From: Vitis vinifera
Taxonomy: Eukaryota > Streptophyta > Magnoliopsida > Vitales > Vitaceae
NCBI RefSeq assembly: GCF_030704535.1
Contig: NC_081817.1
Span: 4,287,501 to 4,351,500 of the forward strand
Direction of reading: 5' to 3'
DNA length: 64,000 nt
The position numbers were made by a program, and so were the translations under genes. Below are positions 30,817 through 44,089 of the stretch, in pieces; the first letter of the stretch is position 1; each line of letters begins with the position of its first letter. The notes beneath the pieces are model-generated. The model saw only the letters and a program-made list of their open reading frames with translations. It ran no database searches and was not told the origin of the DNA.

Positions 30817-33075
30817 TTACAGCTCATCATCATCATCGTCGTCGATGTTATAGGAATCATCAACATCAATGGCCACCACTTTGGCTGCGCTAACCCTGGA
30901 AGAGGCGGCCGGAATCTTGAAAGGCAACTTGGTATTGCTCCCCACGACAACATCGCACCCTTCTTCATCCACTTTCTTCAAGTCTCCGGGAGGCAAGAAA
31001 CAGTCCGTGGACAACCCCTTTATGTTGAAGTCCACTTCTTCAATTGTCCACCTCTCCTCCATGCGTGTCCTTGAATGGCTCTCAGAGTTCTCCCCGAACC
31101 TGAACAGTGAAACAGCAGTGGTGCCTGCATGAGCGATGTTGACGCCGTCGATGGTTCGGTAGTCTTGGATGAGCGACTCCATGGTGGTTTCCCAGAAGAT
31201 GCTGTCATCTGCTGATGATTTAATTCTGAGGAGGTGGGTGTCCGCCAGCTGCACCAGGAGGCCTGTTCTTTGGCTGAAGTAGCCCCACACTGTGTGCCTC
31301 ATAATCTCCACGTTTCTGCTGCTTCTTGCTCTGAGAGTCGATGTCTCCGTCTCAAGCTTCAGTATGAAGCAGTCCTCTTCATTGATTGTCTTCTCCCCAA
31401 TGCAGACTGAATTGGAGAATAAATTGGCTGTGGACCTTGGGTCAAGACCCTGCACACACAACATGAACATTGGTACTATTACATTTAATTTTATATTATA
31501 ACTAGTATGGATATGATTTACTTTTAAAAAGTGATGAATATAAATTACAAGTTGATTATATAAATAACAAGAGGGCAGGCCAAACGTGCACCAAACTCAT
31601 AAGTTCATAACCAACCACCCCATTGGGGTTGGACTTTTGAACAAAATTCACACGCAAAAGATAGACCAGCAAAATTGTTGACTTTGTTTCTTAATTGCCT
31701 TGGTTCTATCTTCTAAATTGACTTTTTGATCAAGATTGAACTTACAATTTGGGGCATAAGAATTCATCTGTATCCTGTAGAAAACAAGCAAAATGATGGT
31801 TCAACAATCTGATAATTTGGGTTTGGAAGAGGGGGGCACATGGAATTGGGCCTTAAAGTACTTTCACTCTTCTCTTGGGAACGTCAAAAAGAGAACCATG
31901 GGATTAACTGTAGAATCCAGCTAAGTCTAGCAGCCAAGAGGCCCGCCTTGGCCCTTGGCCCTTGGACAAGTATAGTGTTCTAGAAATCCGAGATTGGTCA
32001 AATAATTGTAATACTAATTTTTATTTATTTTTAATTATTACATTTATTCCTTACCACGTCTTTTGATGAAGATGAGAGGGAGAAGCTGCGTGGGGGTTTT
32101 ACACAAAACGTGGAATTTTGGGAATTACGGAAAGGACTTTAGATAAATCATTGAACAAAATTTTCTATGAATATTGTAAAAGACTATCATGTTGCTGGGG
32201 GATACGCCTTGTGGCCAAAAAAGGAAGGGTAATTCAGTAACTTGGTAAACAAGGATTCCACCATTGGAAACAGCGAATCTTCATCTTCTGATGATGGTGA
32301 TGATGATCAAAGAGATTGGAGAGAGAGAGTGAGAAAGGAACCTGTAAAGCACGGCGAAGAGGCCTAGGTGGACCACGGGAGGCATGGGAATGGTGCCACG
32401 GGGTCTGCCTCCAAGCCACCACGCCGTCACTGCCGGCACTGATCTTGCAACCAGAGACAACTAGTTCCAGGCACCAGAGCTCCGGCCTCTTCTGCCACAG
32501 CACGAACCCACCCATCTCTCCACCACCATGACGCACGCCCTTCACCTTCATTGCCTTATTCTTGCAAACTTCGCCTGCGCTGAACTCCGACGTCACCATC
32601 CTCACCTTCCCCATGGCGTACATGCTGTCTATAGAGTTCAAAGCCGTCTCCCCTCCTGCCGCCGCTATGTACTGCTGAACTATATATTTCGCCATTGAAG
32701 CCTCCTGCGTATAAAAATTATAGGCTTTAAAAAGAAGGCAAAACCAATAAAAGCTATAAGGGATAAAGAGTCTAATGGGGTTTGGCTTACAATGGGATGG
32801 TCTTTGATGCTTTGGTTGATGGGGTGGCGATCGCAACGGACGGGAAGAGGGATCAGCGGAGCTCCGACGACTCCGAGAAGGAGCTGGATCTCCGTGTTTC
32901 GGCCACCGAAGATGGAGGTTGCTGATCTCTCGGGGTTGGATTTCATCCATGATTTCACGTTCTGCCATGATAAGGAGGTGCTCTTGTGGGAAGGGAACAT
33001 CTCTTCTGGGATTGGAACTTCGAGGACAGTGTCGAGCCCATCTTCTCGATCGAAGTTGGGACAGAGCTTCCTCAT
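30817..33075 (-). CDS. DUF620 family protein, three exons
   Basis: Exon 1 is 33075-32791, exon 2 is 32704-32342 and exon 3 is 31449-30817. Introns are 86 and 892 bp with GTAAGC...CGCAG and GTTCC...GTGCAG ends. The exons are 285, 363 and 633 nt, together 427 codons including the stop, as usual for this family. The start MRKLCPNFDREDGLDTVLEV and the motifs SIFGGRNTEIQLLLGVVGAPLIPLP, HPINQSIKDHPI, AKYIVQQYIAAAGG and MYAMGKVRM identify DUF620. The C-terminal part has HTVWGYFSQRTGLLVQL and RWTIEEVDFNIKGLS. The protein ends in an acidic run (IDDDDDDEL). Function is unknown; no signal peptide or membrane segment is evident. The gene looks intact. Confidence 0.93.
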
Positions 33076-33176
33076 GAGACAGACAGACAGAGAAATGGAA
33101 AAGAAGCGTTGAACAAAGAAAGAATGAAAGGTAGGTAGAAAAGCTAGGGAGTTTCAGGTTGTGGTAGTGGAGTTAA

Positions 33177-33200
33177 GGGAGGGAGGGAGGGAGGGGGAGT
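33177..33200 (+). repeat. G-rich tract, possible G-quadruplex, upstream of DUF620
   Basis: Five GGG runs separated by single A bases (GGGAGGGAGGGAGGG-type, then GGGGG) lie about 100 bp upstream of the DUF620 ATG on the non-coding strand. It is flanked by GAGA tracts. It is probably in the 5'UTR or core promoter. Confidence 0.6.
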
Positions 33201-33429
33201 GAGGAGGAGAACTAAAGAGAAAGAAAGAGAGAGACTTAGATTCAAAGGGAGGGTAGCTGCTGGTGTATATCACCAACCGACCATGGCCCCTTCCCAACGT
33301 GCTCCGCTTTGGCTGTATCGTGAGGGCACGCTCCTTCTCTCTTTCTTTCTTCACCAATAACCATCTTAAATAACATTTTAATATTTTATATTTACCATAT
33401 GTATAAGGTTGATTTCTCTCCTCCACCTT

Positions 33430-35229
33430 TTTTGCCTTTTAAATTATATTCCCCTGTTTTCCAACCTCCCAAATTATTCATAGGAAACTATGATTTACTG
33501 CTTTAGATCGAGTTCCTAAACTGGCGGAAGAAAAAAATCCTCCCCCCACCAACAATACTAGCTAGACTTTTAAGGATCGCTAGATTTTACTTACTCAAAA
33601 GTAATACCTATATTAAAGGTTAAGTCAAATCTACATTTGATTTACAAAACCATACATTAGGTAAGGAAAGGATGGAGGAAAAAGAAAGAAAATGAGGCTT
33701 GAGTTAGAAAGGGATGTGTTGGACAGCGTCACTTTGTTGCTCTTTTCACTGCAGGGGTGTCCAGCGACCACCACCAGGCTCGAAAATGGGAATAGTATCT
33801 GGAATTAAATTAAGATTAGAGAGAGTGTCGGTGATACTGGGTGATGCCATAACACTCGACCCACCTTCATTTTGATATTCAAGAGGTACGGTAGTTAGGA
33901 GTCTTAGGACGACACCCAACAGATACCGTCCCATTAGCGGTGCCACATTACCTCCGACTTTTCTGATCAAATTCCTAAATTAAGGCCCCCCCCTTCATAA
34001 ATTAGTAGAGCTGCCGCGAACGCATCAGGGGAAAAAAAAATGAAAATGAGCACCAAATCATGCAATGCACGTTCTCATCAAATCTAATGGGGGCAGTGGA
34101 TGAAACATTCTCGAGATGAAAGTGGGGAGGGATTCCGGATTCGTTTAATTTGTAAATTATTTTTCATTAGATTGGATTTTGAGGCACCCAACGGTAAAAT
34201 GGGGTGGTGTCAGACGCCCACGTTGGTCACTAAAGCATCACATAAATGCACCTCGTTTGTTGGAGTGCCATGGCTTTTAGCGGCCTATGTGGTGTGGGGG
34301 CCTTCTTTACAGCTACAGCCATATTTTCACACTTCACCAAAATCTTTTGAAACAAAAATATTTAATTTGAAAGCTTTCCATACTCTGGGCATATTCAAAT
34401 GTTTCCATAATATTCAACAATTGTAGTTGAGTTGTTGATTTTTTTTTCTCAATTCATCCTGGCATTTTTATTTGTATCGTAATTGAACTTGTAATTTAAG
34501 GACAAAATAAATTAGAATTATTTAACATGTTTAATGTTTTTACAAACAATACATTGGGTCCAAACAAGACTTTATGGAGAGAGAAGAACCGAAACTTATG
34601 AGAATAATTAATAAGTGAGTTCCAACTCAGAGCTGTATCAGGCAACCTACGACTGCCACCGCTAATTACGCCTTATTTAAAGCAACTTCTGACGACGATA
34701 TCTGAGAATGGTAATAGGTTTATAATTCAAGCGTCACAGCCGCATTCGGTGTTTGTCTTTTCTACCTTAATGACTCAGCACCCATAAACGACTATTATTT
34801 TTTGATTCATACCATGAGCATGATATCGTCACATGGCCCCTCTTGTAATGAAATTACACCATAAAAATTCAATCTCCATTTGTACAGCATCACAATTCGT
34901 CTTTCCAGTTTCCAATAGAAATTCTACAACCAAAGGGAGGCCAGGAAGGCCAAGGAAGTGAAACAAATACAGTGGGAACCAGGTGAAAACAGTATACAAC
35001 AATATTTTAGGTTATGCAGAAGAAAATAAAGGAAATAATAATAGAACACAACCAAGTACAAGGTTCATCAAAAGCTCTTATATGAACAATATGCTTCTAG
35101 CAAGAATGGGCAAGGCATGCTGGCTGGGGATGGTACCTGCGCTGAGTTGCTAGGAGCCTTAAGGCTGGTCTGCTTCTCGATCATCATGTCTCAAGAGAAA
35201 TGCTCAAGCCTCAGTCGAGAAAAGGATTT
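33430..35229. other. Intergenic region and 3'UTR of the RING-CH gene
   Basis: No gene was recognised between the DUF620 promoter and the RING-CH stop codon. A moderately GC-rich stretch at 33720-33975 carries a 74-codon minus-strand ORF without known motifs. Bases about 34880-35229 are probably the 3'UTR of the RING-CH gene. Confidence 0.4.
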
Positions 35230-38200
35230 TTATGCTGATACATTGAAGTGAAAAAGCCAAGAGATGACAAAAGCGAAGACCATACAAGCTAGAAGGAAAT
35301 TCAGGAATCTATGGCCTTGCCAGAAGTTTCGGATCTCTGTTGGGCGTGCAGGTGCTGCTGCAGTTGCAACATCAGTTGTGTCATCCCACTGCTCCATCAA
35401 CTCAGCCTCATTTGCACCAGAAACATTTCGCGCAACTGATCCACATATCTCACAGATTCTGCAGTGAGAAAATTAAAATTGCAGATTGATATAATGTCAA
35501 AAATCATAACACCACATAGAGAGGATGTTCATAAAGTAGCTTATATAACACAATATATAAAAGGGGAAAAAAAAGGCCCAAAACTATAAGAAAATGAACT
35601 AGAGCCAAAACAATACAAGAAAGGATGAAATTCCCTACCTAAGCCAAACACAAGGTAAGCAAAAAGTAGAGCCAAAGCCAACATCAGTCCTATTTAGCAT
35701 ATCTCCTCTAGACAAGCCTCTTTCCTGATGAAACTTTAGAATATGCTTCATATTGAGCACATGATTTCCAAATTCGCTTGACAAATGGTTAGGATGCAAT
35801 AGTTCAACTGTTACATCATCCAAATCTACTGTCTAATATCACATTAGAAACATTAAAGAAGCATGTGCGCTAACACGGTTTCCCATAGCTCCTTATCAAG
35901 GTTTATCCAATTTCACATGAAAAGAGTTTTAAATTTGGGATTGAAATGGATGCCTAAATTTAAGTCTAATTCAGGTGAAATAGTTTTGGCATTTTGATAC
36001 TCAAAGAAAATGCAAAATAAAATTCAGTTGAAATTCAAAACTGGGAAGTTTGGGAAATCAGGTATCTTTGGACAAGTGGAAAAAAGTAAACTGAGATTGA
36101 CTGTTTCTCAACTTTTGGACAAAATGGTAACAATCCAAACAAAAAGAGATTCAGGCTAGAATGAAATTGGATGCTAACTCACAGATATAGAACTACGATT
36201 TATAACTATAGCCATTCTCTTTGTCATAATCTGTTTATGGTCATAATGATAGAGATTCTTGTCATTTTTAAGCATATATATGTGAGGAGAAAAAGTACTG
36301 ATAGAACCTTATATCCAAGTACTGGTGAAAAAGTACTTGTAAAGATTCCTTTGACATGAACAAACGCATGTATGGAGGGAAGAAGTAATGATAGAACTCT
36401 AAGTTTCAGCATCATCAAACACTTTCAGAGAAGAGATCGGCTATTATGAGGTGCAGATCATTTCTTTGCTTGGATGGCTGCAGCCAGTGTAGGGGTTGAT
36501 GCACAGCTCCATAGATATAAATTTGATGTTTAGCACTCCAAGAGACAAATCTATGCATATCCAAAGGTCGAGTTTAAAATATAGATTAGGGATTTTAATA
36601 TGATTTCTGAACATTGGAGAGAGATCAGAAACTGTCAGGGAATGATATTAAGAACTGGTGGACAGGAGACTAGGTACAAAATAAGTTTTTTGATAAGTAG
36701 GAGACTAGGTAAAAAATAATGGAATGGGAAGGTGGAGTAAAGGCCACCAAAAAAAAAAAAAGAAATCAGAAAGACACCCTTGAATCCACCTTAGGATGAA
36801 GTTTGGAAATGTAATAAGAGTGAAAGGTAAAAGACCATATTCAACCTTAGGACAAAAAACCTTGAATCCACCCAGAAGATGAGGAAAACCAAAATAATAG
36901 TCAACAATTATTAGGAATAATGAGTGTAATGATGTAATCAAGCTTTTTCCTAATTGGACTGGTTATTGACTATAAACTCAGTAAAAAGTAGAAAATTTCT
37001 TAAAACACTTGACGATTGTGACCATACAAAAATAAACTCTCAAACTAAAACCACAAAATTCTCAGAAAAAATTGTAAAAAATGATATAAAGAAAAAAAAA
37101 CAAGATTACAAGCACAACTTTTAACAATAAGAAGGAATAACAACACAGGATAAAACTTATGTACTGGTCCAAGCATTTGGGAGCAGTTAGCCAGCTGACC
37201 AAATTGCCCATGTTTTTGGATCATAAAATACATCTGATAGATGGAGTAAATCGGTTTCAATACATCGTTCTTTCTGAAATTGATGCACAAATACTATCCA
37301 CACACATTCAAGAATTAAAGCCGGCAGTCAGACCCAAATCTAATTTTAATTTCCTAGGTCAAGCAACTTCCTTAATATATGATTATAAGAAATAGTGATA
37401 TAAGGACCCTATGCAATATAATTAAAGGAATTATAATTACATATATATAAATGAATAAAAGGAGTATCAAACAAAAAGCAGTAACTTCTTATAATAGAGG
37501 AATGATCCACTTTATATCAATCAGAAAAGGCAGGGGGGAATCAGAATAGCTTTAAAGAAGGGAGGTTTACCAAGAAAAACTGTCGAAAGGGGGCTCTATG
37601 ATCACCTAGTTGCAATATGTAAAACAAAGTGCTCATATTGATATTTAACACCCAAAAAGCATGAGAATTTTAGGAACAGGTAAAGCATGAGACTTTTAGG
37701 AGCAAGACCTGTTCAATCAGTTCACAGGAATTGAAAAAATGGATATTGATTGGAAATGGAAGATCAACAAGACAACAGACTACACACCACTTTCCCTATG
37801 GATAAAAACTAAACCTGCCATAGAAATAGAGACATAACCATTGCCTGCAACAATTTGAAACTATCCAAAATAAATACCGCAAGAAAATGTATACCTAACA
37901 TCAGTTGAAATATCAGAAACACCCTCGACTGTGTAAGCACAGGGTATACCTGCCAAGATAATCTAGGGCAAGTTCAAAGGAGAAGGAGAACAAGTCGGGT
38001 ATGAGAAATTATTCCACATAATGGAAAAGGGGCATCGTATTAGACAAGGACATTTGTTAATTTCAACCATGAATAGGATAAGCTAAAAACTTTGATCTTG
38101 GAAAACCTGACAGAAAAGTCATTTTACTCGAGACAATTGGAAATATTTCTAGTCTAAAGACATTTATTAATTTCAACCATGAACAGGATAAGCTAGAAGC

Positions 38201-40556
38201 TTTGCTCTTGGAAAACCTGACAGAAAAAGCATTTCACTCAATTGACAATAGGAAATATTTATGAAAATTTTTTATACTCAACACTTATGCAGTATCATAA
38301 TACAACCAGGCTGATGATATTAATATTTTACTAAAAAAGTTTAGCTACCAATTTACCTAAAAGCTTTAGTTGTTAAGTAACAGACCGATAATGTATACTA
38401 GGCTAACAAAAGAGGTATGCCAATCGAGAAAAGATAGGAAGGCTGAAATGGGCAAAGATGGAAATAGAATAAAATCTGCATTAAAATCCATGCTTTAAAC
38501 GAAGGTTAACTTTCAATAAACTGGAACAATGGAGGATGATTTTCATGTCAAACCTATATAATAAAAATAGACAAGGGCACTGTTAATGAGCATAATGGGA
38601 TAATTAAATTTACTAACTATAACTAAAAATTTAGCTTCCGATAAACTGAATACAAAAACAGAATTTAGATTGTCAACCCCAACAAATAGGATGCAGCATT
38701 GACAATAACAATAACATATAACATGTCAGGTTAGACAACACAAGTGCAAGCAACAATAGTCATCTAGAAGAATAACAGCTGAAAAGAATATGAAATAAAA
38801 TAAAATAAAATATAGTTTATGCACCAATTTATGCAAAATAAAGATGAGAAACAGCTATATATAATGATGAAATGTGTCAGCATTCATCTTTAAGAGAAAG
38901 AAGTTTCAAAATAAGTTTGAAGAAATCATGAATTGATTTTTTCCTTTTAATTAAACAAGAAAGATCTGATGACAACAAGAAGATGCCAATAAACCGAATA
39001 ATAAGATAAGAATATCTCAAACCAATAAACCCAATAATAAGATAAGAATATCTCAAAATTTATGACATGATATAAATTTTGACCATATCGCAGCCACCTT
39101 CATAACAAACATTTCCGAGTAAATTAAATCTCTTATTTATTAGATCACTATGCCACCATGGAAATGGCCCTATCTGTCCAATTGTCGTTTTTCATGGGAT
39201 CACAGAGTGAAACACCGGATCTAAAGCTGCCATATCAATAGCACCTCTTAAATTCTTTTAAAACTGGCAGATGATGAAGCATCCTCCAAAGTTCTGCATT
39301 CCAATATACTATGTGCTGGTAGCACAAGATTCAATGTTTACTGGCACAAACCTAGAATCACAATGACAATCAAAATATCACATCAGGAATATCTGCGAGT
39401 GCAAATGCTTTAGCCTAAACAAGGAATACATGGACAATAGTCAAAACCCAAAACGAAACAATGAGAAAGACAAATGATAAAAGGAAATAGAGAGAGGTCT
39501 CTGGACGCAATTAAATTCCAATAAGACAGAAATGGAGAAGAATCATGAGCACAGTTGTAATACAAGCAGGACCTTCTGTGCGTCCCATCTTTTGTTTTAC
39601 TTTCTTGATTCTCTTCATTTTATTATTACCTGCTTTTAGTCTTTTTCTTTTTCTTTTCCTCCCCAAAGTAGAAATATTATTCTTATCCAAGTTCATTATT
39701 GTGAGCCTCTCATTGAACAATGCCTAATTAATCAATCTTTGGAGGTCGGAAATTAATCAAGAAAAAACTAGTTCAGAATCCAAAAATAGCAAATTCAGAA
39801 GACTACTTCCTCAAACGGGAGCCAGATACCCAAAGATAAAAGAATCATCTTCAAGAACTTATCATACCAAAAGAAAACTATAAGCTCCGTTTGATTGCTG
39901 AGAAAGTAGTGGGAAAGGGAGCACAACTATAATTTTGAACCTTACATATTTCATAAGTGAAGAAAATTTCGAAACCCTCATAAAACAAAAAACCCAAGGT
40001 TTTGTAGTAGTTTCCTTTCCAATATTTTCTCACCAACCAAATAGAGGGAAAACTCAGATATTTCCTTGTAATCACATCAGAATATACAAAATACTAAGAA
40101 ACCACAATAGGTTATCTGCAGAACATTTTAAAGAAAAAAGGGAAAGAAAGAAAGAATCACTCATTTAAGCTAGACATACTTGTTGCCCTTAATCTTGAAC
40201 CACGCCTCTGCACACTGTTTATGAGCGGCAGCCAAATCGGCCTTGCAAGAACAACCCAGTTCAATCGGAATCCCAGACTCCTGATTCGTTGAATCCAAGC
40301 TTAGGTGACAAATCCTACAATCCCTCTCCACTTTCGCCAAATGCACCTTAATCTCCGGAACCCCACGTCCCAGATCCACGTCTACTGAACATTCTGACAC
40401 AGAGGATTCCCTCCCCTTTTCCGAAACCCCAACAATCTCCGTCCCCGGCCCCCTCGAACACCTCTGCTCCTCATCGCCGTATGAGCCACCGACACCGCCG
40501 GACCCACGCCTACCTCCCTCTTCTACATCACCATGACGCTTCTCTACAGTCGACAT
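35230..40556 (-). CDS. RING-CH (MARCH-type) membrane E3 ubiquitin ligase, two exons
   Basis: Exon 1 is 40556-40180 and exon 2 is 35458-35230, joined across a 4721-bp intron (donor AACAA|GTATGT, acceptor CTGCAG|AATCTG). The product has 201 residues. The C4HC3 RING-CH zinc ligands are Cys80, Cys83, Cys102, Cys104, His112, Cys115 in exon 1 and Cys128, Cys131 in exon 2. So the intron falls inside the zinc-binding domain and splicing is needed to complete it. A hydrophobic segment (about 177-195, FLNFLLACMVFAFVISWLF) forms a single C-terminal membrane anchor. The N-terminal region is Gly/Ser/Glu-rich and probably disordered. RING-CH proteins accept E2-ubiquitin and ubiquitinate membrane or associated targets. 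The specific substrate is unknown. Confidence 0.92.
38050..38262. repeat. 110-bp tandem duplication in the RING-CH intron
   Basis: CATTT(G/A)TTAATTTCAACC begins at 38051 and again at 38161, followed in both by AGGATAAGCTA, TCTTGGAAAACCTGACAGAA and GGAAATATTT. Confidence 0.85.
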
Positions 40557-43500
40557 TGTGGATAAGCTTCATGTAAATCATGAATGCCCCCACAGCGGCT
40601 TGGAAGAAAGAAAACTACTCTCCAAACGATACCAAATACCCTCAACCTGAGACCGACTGTACGGTGATTTTCTGGGATTTGAACAAATGGGCACCCCCAG
40701 TGTCTCAGGTGAAAGCCATCTCTCTCCACCTCTTTCCTGTCTGTCTGTCAGTACATAAACATGAGGCAGCTGCCAAGAGAGAAAACTTCAGACAGAAAAA
40801 TACGAATTATATACTCAAGGTAGGTGAAAAAGAAAAAGAAAAAGAAAATCCCTGTTTTCTTTCTGCATCCTTTCCACTTTTCCTCAAAATTAGAGAAAAA
40901 TAAAACTCACTGTATTTGATCATGGCAAAGTTTCAGAGGCCAAAAAAAACCAAAGATTTTTCTAAACCTCATGCAAATAGAAAAAAAATAAAATTAATAT
41001 ATGTACAAAATTCTAAGACGACTCAAATTAACCGACCTTTGAATTGAAAATAATAAGGAGATAGGTCTAGTGGTGCAATTAAAATTCTCCAAGGCATTGG
41101 GGCCGTTGAATATTTTTATTAAAAATTGGAATTTCAATCATTTATGAAATTAATTAAACATTTTTCCCTTTTCAAAAAAAATTAGTGAAATTTAATTAAT
41201 AGAAAGTCGATAATGATTGACGAGAAAGAAGTCCTCCAAACATGCCACCACAAGAAAAACGTGGGCGGCCACAAGACTCTTACAGGGAAGAAAAAGGATC
41301 AACAAGGTGGGACTTCAAAAAAATAAAAACATGGACGGCACAGGAGAAAGTGCTTTACAAAAAGAGATTCACTGAAATTGCCTTTAAAATGGCGTTATTT
41401 TCCGCTAATAAAAATGAGTTTGTTTTTATTTTTTTGTTTTTAGAAAACAGGAATATTGTGATGAGACCTGAGTGAATGAATAATGGCGACGATCCAGAGT
41501 TTGCGTGCTAGGGCTCGGAGGGTGATTCTGACTTCTAGGGAGTGACGTGGGTTTCAGTCTATCACATGCGGGTTTCAGAAAAATATCAAAAGTGGTCCAA
41601 TTATTGTTGCAGGAGTTAGTTAGAACTTCGAATCAAGATAGTCTTTATATTTTTATGGGAGAATTACCCGCAACGGTGGGTTAGAAAAAATAATTACTAT
41701 AAAGGTTCATTATTTTAGAGGAGAATTTTACCCTTAAATATGTTTTTTATATTATTTATAAATAAATTGAGATTGTCAATCATGTGGAGCCTACACATGA
41801 TGATAAGTACAGGTTGATAAATGTTGTGAGATCCATACATGATGATAAGTACGGCAATCAACGATGAATTTCTTAGGTTGAAAAAATTATTATCAATTTT
41901 GAATAATTAACTGTTTAAAAATTTGCTATTTTTTTATTTAAAAAAACTTGAGATTTTTTAAAAAACCTTGTAAAAAAAAAATTTAATATCTCATAAATAA
42001 AAATCATATTCTAAAGTTATTATATCGTTTTATATATAAAACATACAATTAAAAACTTTGTTATCATAATATAATAAATAATTATTTTTTATGAACACTC
42101 ATCAATTGAATAATATATAAACATTCAATTGACTAACACACACCTATTAAATGGAATAACTCACAATTATTCATTAGATAATATAGGACGTGAAAAAATT
42201 AAATAAAAATAAATTAAATTATGTTGTAATATATTGTAATGATAGTGTATTTATATTGTAAGTATAATGCATTTATGTTGTACCTATATTTCATTATAAA
42301 AGTAATAATTTTAAAAATATTTATTTATACTCTATTGGTATTAACACATCGTATTAATATATTAACAACATTTATTTAGTGTTTTGAAATTATTTAATAA
42401 TTTTTGTATATATAAACTACGTGAATTCAAATTAGTATTTTATTTTATTTCAGAAATTATTTATGATATAGGTATGTTGTGAAATATGGTATGATCATAC
42501 AAATTATCATTTTTATAAAAAAAATTCATAAATTTCTTAATTAGGTTTTATTGTAATGTATTGTAATGTAAGTGTATTTATATTGTAATTATAACATATT
42601 TTTGTTGTACCTGTATTTTATAATAAAAGTAATAATATTGAGGATCACCTTTTATACCTTATTAATATTCAACATATCAAATATATTAACATCATCCACT
42701 CGATGCATTGAAAAAAAAAATTATATGAAAATTTATAAATAAAAAAAAACACTATGCAAAGGAAAAAAATCATATAAATTTTTTAAAATTATTTTATTAT
42801 AAAAATAAAAAAATGATTAAACATTCTCTATCATTTTCTTATTCTTTTTAGATAATCTGAATGAAAAATTAAACATTTTATCTTTCTTAAATTTAATACA
42901 AAAACATAATTTGTCAATTTAACATATATATATATATGAAAAAATCATCATTTTTATTATATAATTATAAAACTTATTTTTTTCTTCATAAAATTAAAAA
43001 TTAGAATAAAAATAAAAAAAAGGAAAAAAAACAATAAATGATATTTTGAAAATATTTTTTAAAAGTATTTTTGTTTTAAATAGTAAATTTAAATAACAAA
43101 TTATATATAATTGTAAGGGTTAAACCCAAAATTTTGATTTAAAATATAAATATCAATAATTACAATAAATGTGGAACCCATATACCATAAATGTATTGAC
43201 AAATCAAGTGAAGTGCTTTAAATGCTTTGAATTTTAAAAGTTTTAGTTAAAGGGCAGTTTTGGTATATTAAGCTTATTAAAGTCCTCCCCAAAAATTATT
43301 AAAAGATACCACCCTTTCTAATAATTGTTCTCCCCAGCCTACCCTTTTGGATAATTCTCTCTATTTTTATTAAGATACGTGTCTCATTAAAATCTATTCT
43401 TCTCCACTGTGTTTGGTTATATGATAATTTGAGGAAAACACATCACAAAGAAAAATATTGAGAAAAAGTAATAGAAGAAATATATATATAATAAAATAGT

Positions 43501-44089
43501 TTTAAAATATATAAAAAAATTTAATTAACTTTAATTATATTTGATTTTTTAATTTTAAAATCATATGAATTGGAATTTTATTATAATTTGTAAAGATTAA
43601 GCTTGATCACTAAAAACAGAGAAAAAAATAAAATATTAGGATTAATTTGAAATTTTATTAAATAATTCCTTCTATCTTTCTTATTTATTAAATTATAAAA
43701 CTAATTATGATTAAGTATAAACTAATTAATAATTATGGTTAAGTATATGTAAATCAAATTAGCCCTTTATACTAAAAATTGAGAGCTTCATGCTTATACA
43801 TTCATCAAACCATTCATAAAAAACCTCATTTTAGAGTCAACTTGACGTCAAGTATGTTTTACATCCATCTCTTCACCCCCAACGAGAGGCCTTCTTCAGA
43901 AAACTATTGTCCTCCACTAAGTAATTCAGGAAAAAGACACTTGCAATTCACTCATTTTAGAAGTCTACCATCCTCCGTCATTTTAGAAAATATTTATAAC
44001 TTTTCTAATACTTGAATTATAAAACTTTTCATAGTGTTAGAAACGTCAGAAAAGCTTCCTCTAATTACTGTCAAATGGAGGATTTGTGC
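40557..44089. other. Intergenic region, upstream of RING-CH and downstream of MYB
   Basis: Bases 40557-40900 are the probable RING-CH promoter and leader, with pyrimidine-rich and CTGT repeats. Bases 41480-41545 are a small GC-rich island with a 21-codon ORF (MATIQSLRARARR...), possibly a gene scrap. Bases 41600-43770 are very AT-rich and hold only the repeat listed separately. No gene was recognised. Confidence 0.4.
42220..42720. repeat. Direct repeat of about 325-bp period in AT-rich DNA
   Basis: The string TGTAATGnnAGTGTATTTATATTGTAA with TTGTTGTACCT(A/G)TATTT and AAAAGTAATAAT lies at about 42235-42312 and again at about 42560-42635. Similar TTAACA(A/T)CAT phrases follow each. The copies are diverged. 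Confidence 0.6.

Noticed and set aside
33746-33970. 74-codon minus-strand ORF
   Set aside because: No recognisable motif or supporting context.
41480-41545. 21-codon ORF starting MATIQSLRARARR
   Set aside because: Resembles the start of an organelle-targeting peptide but stops at once; at most a gene scrap.
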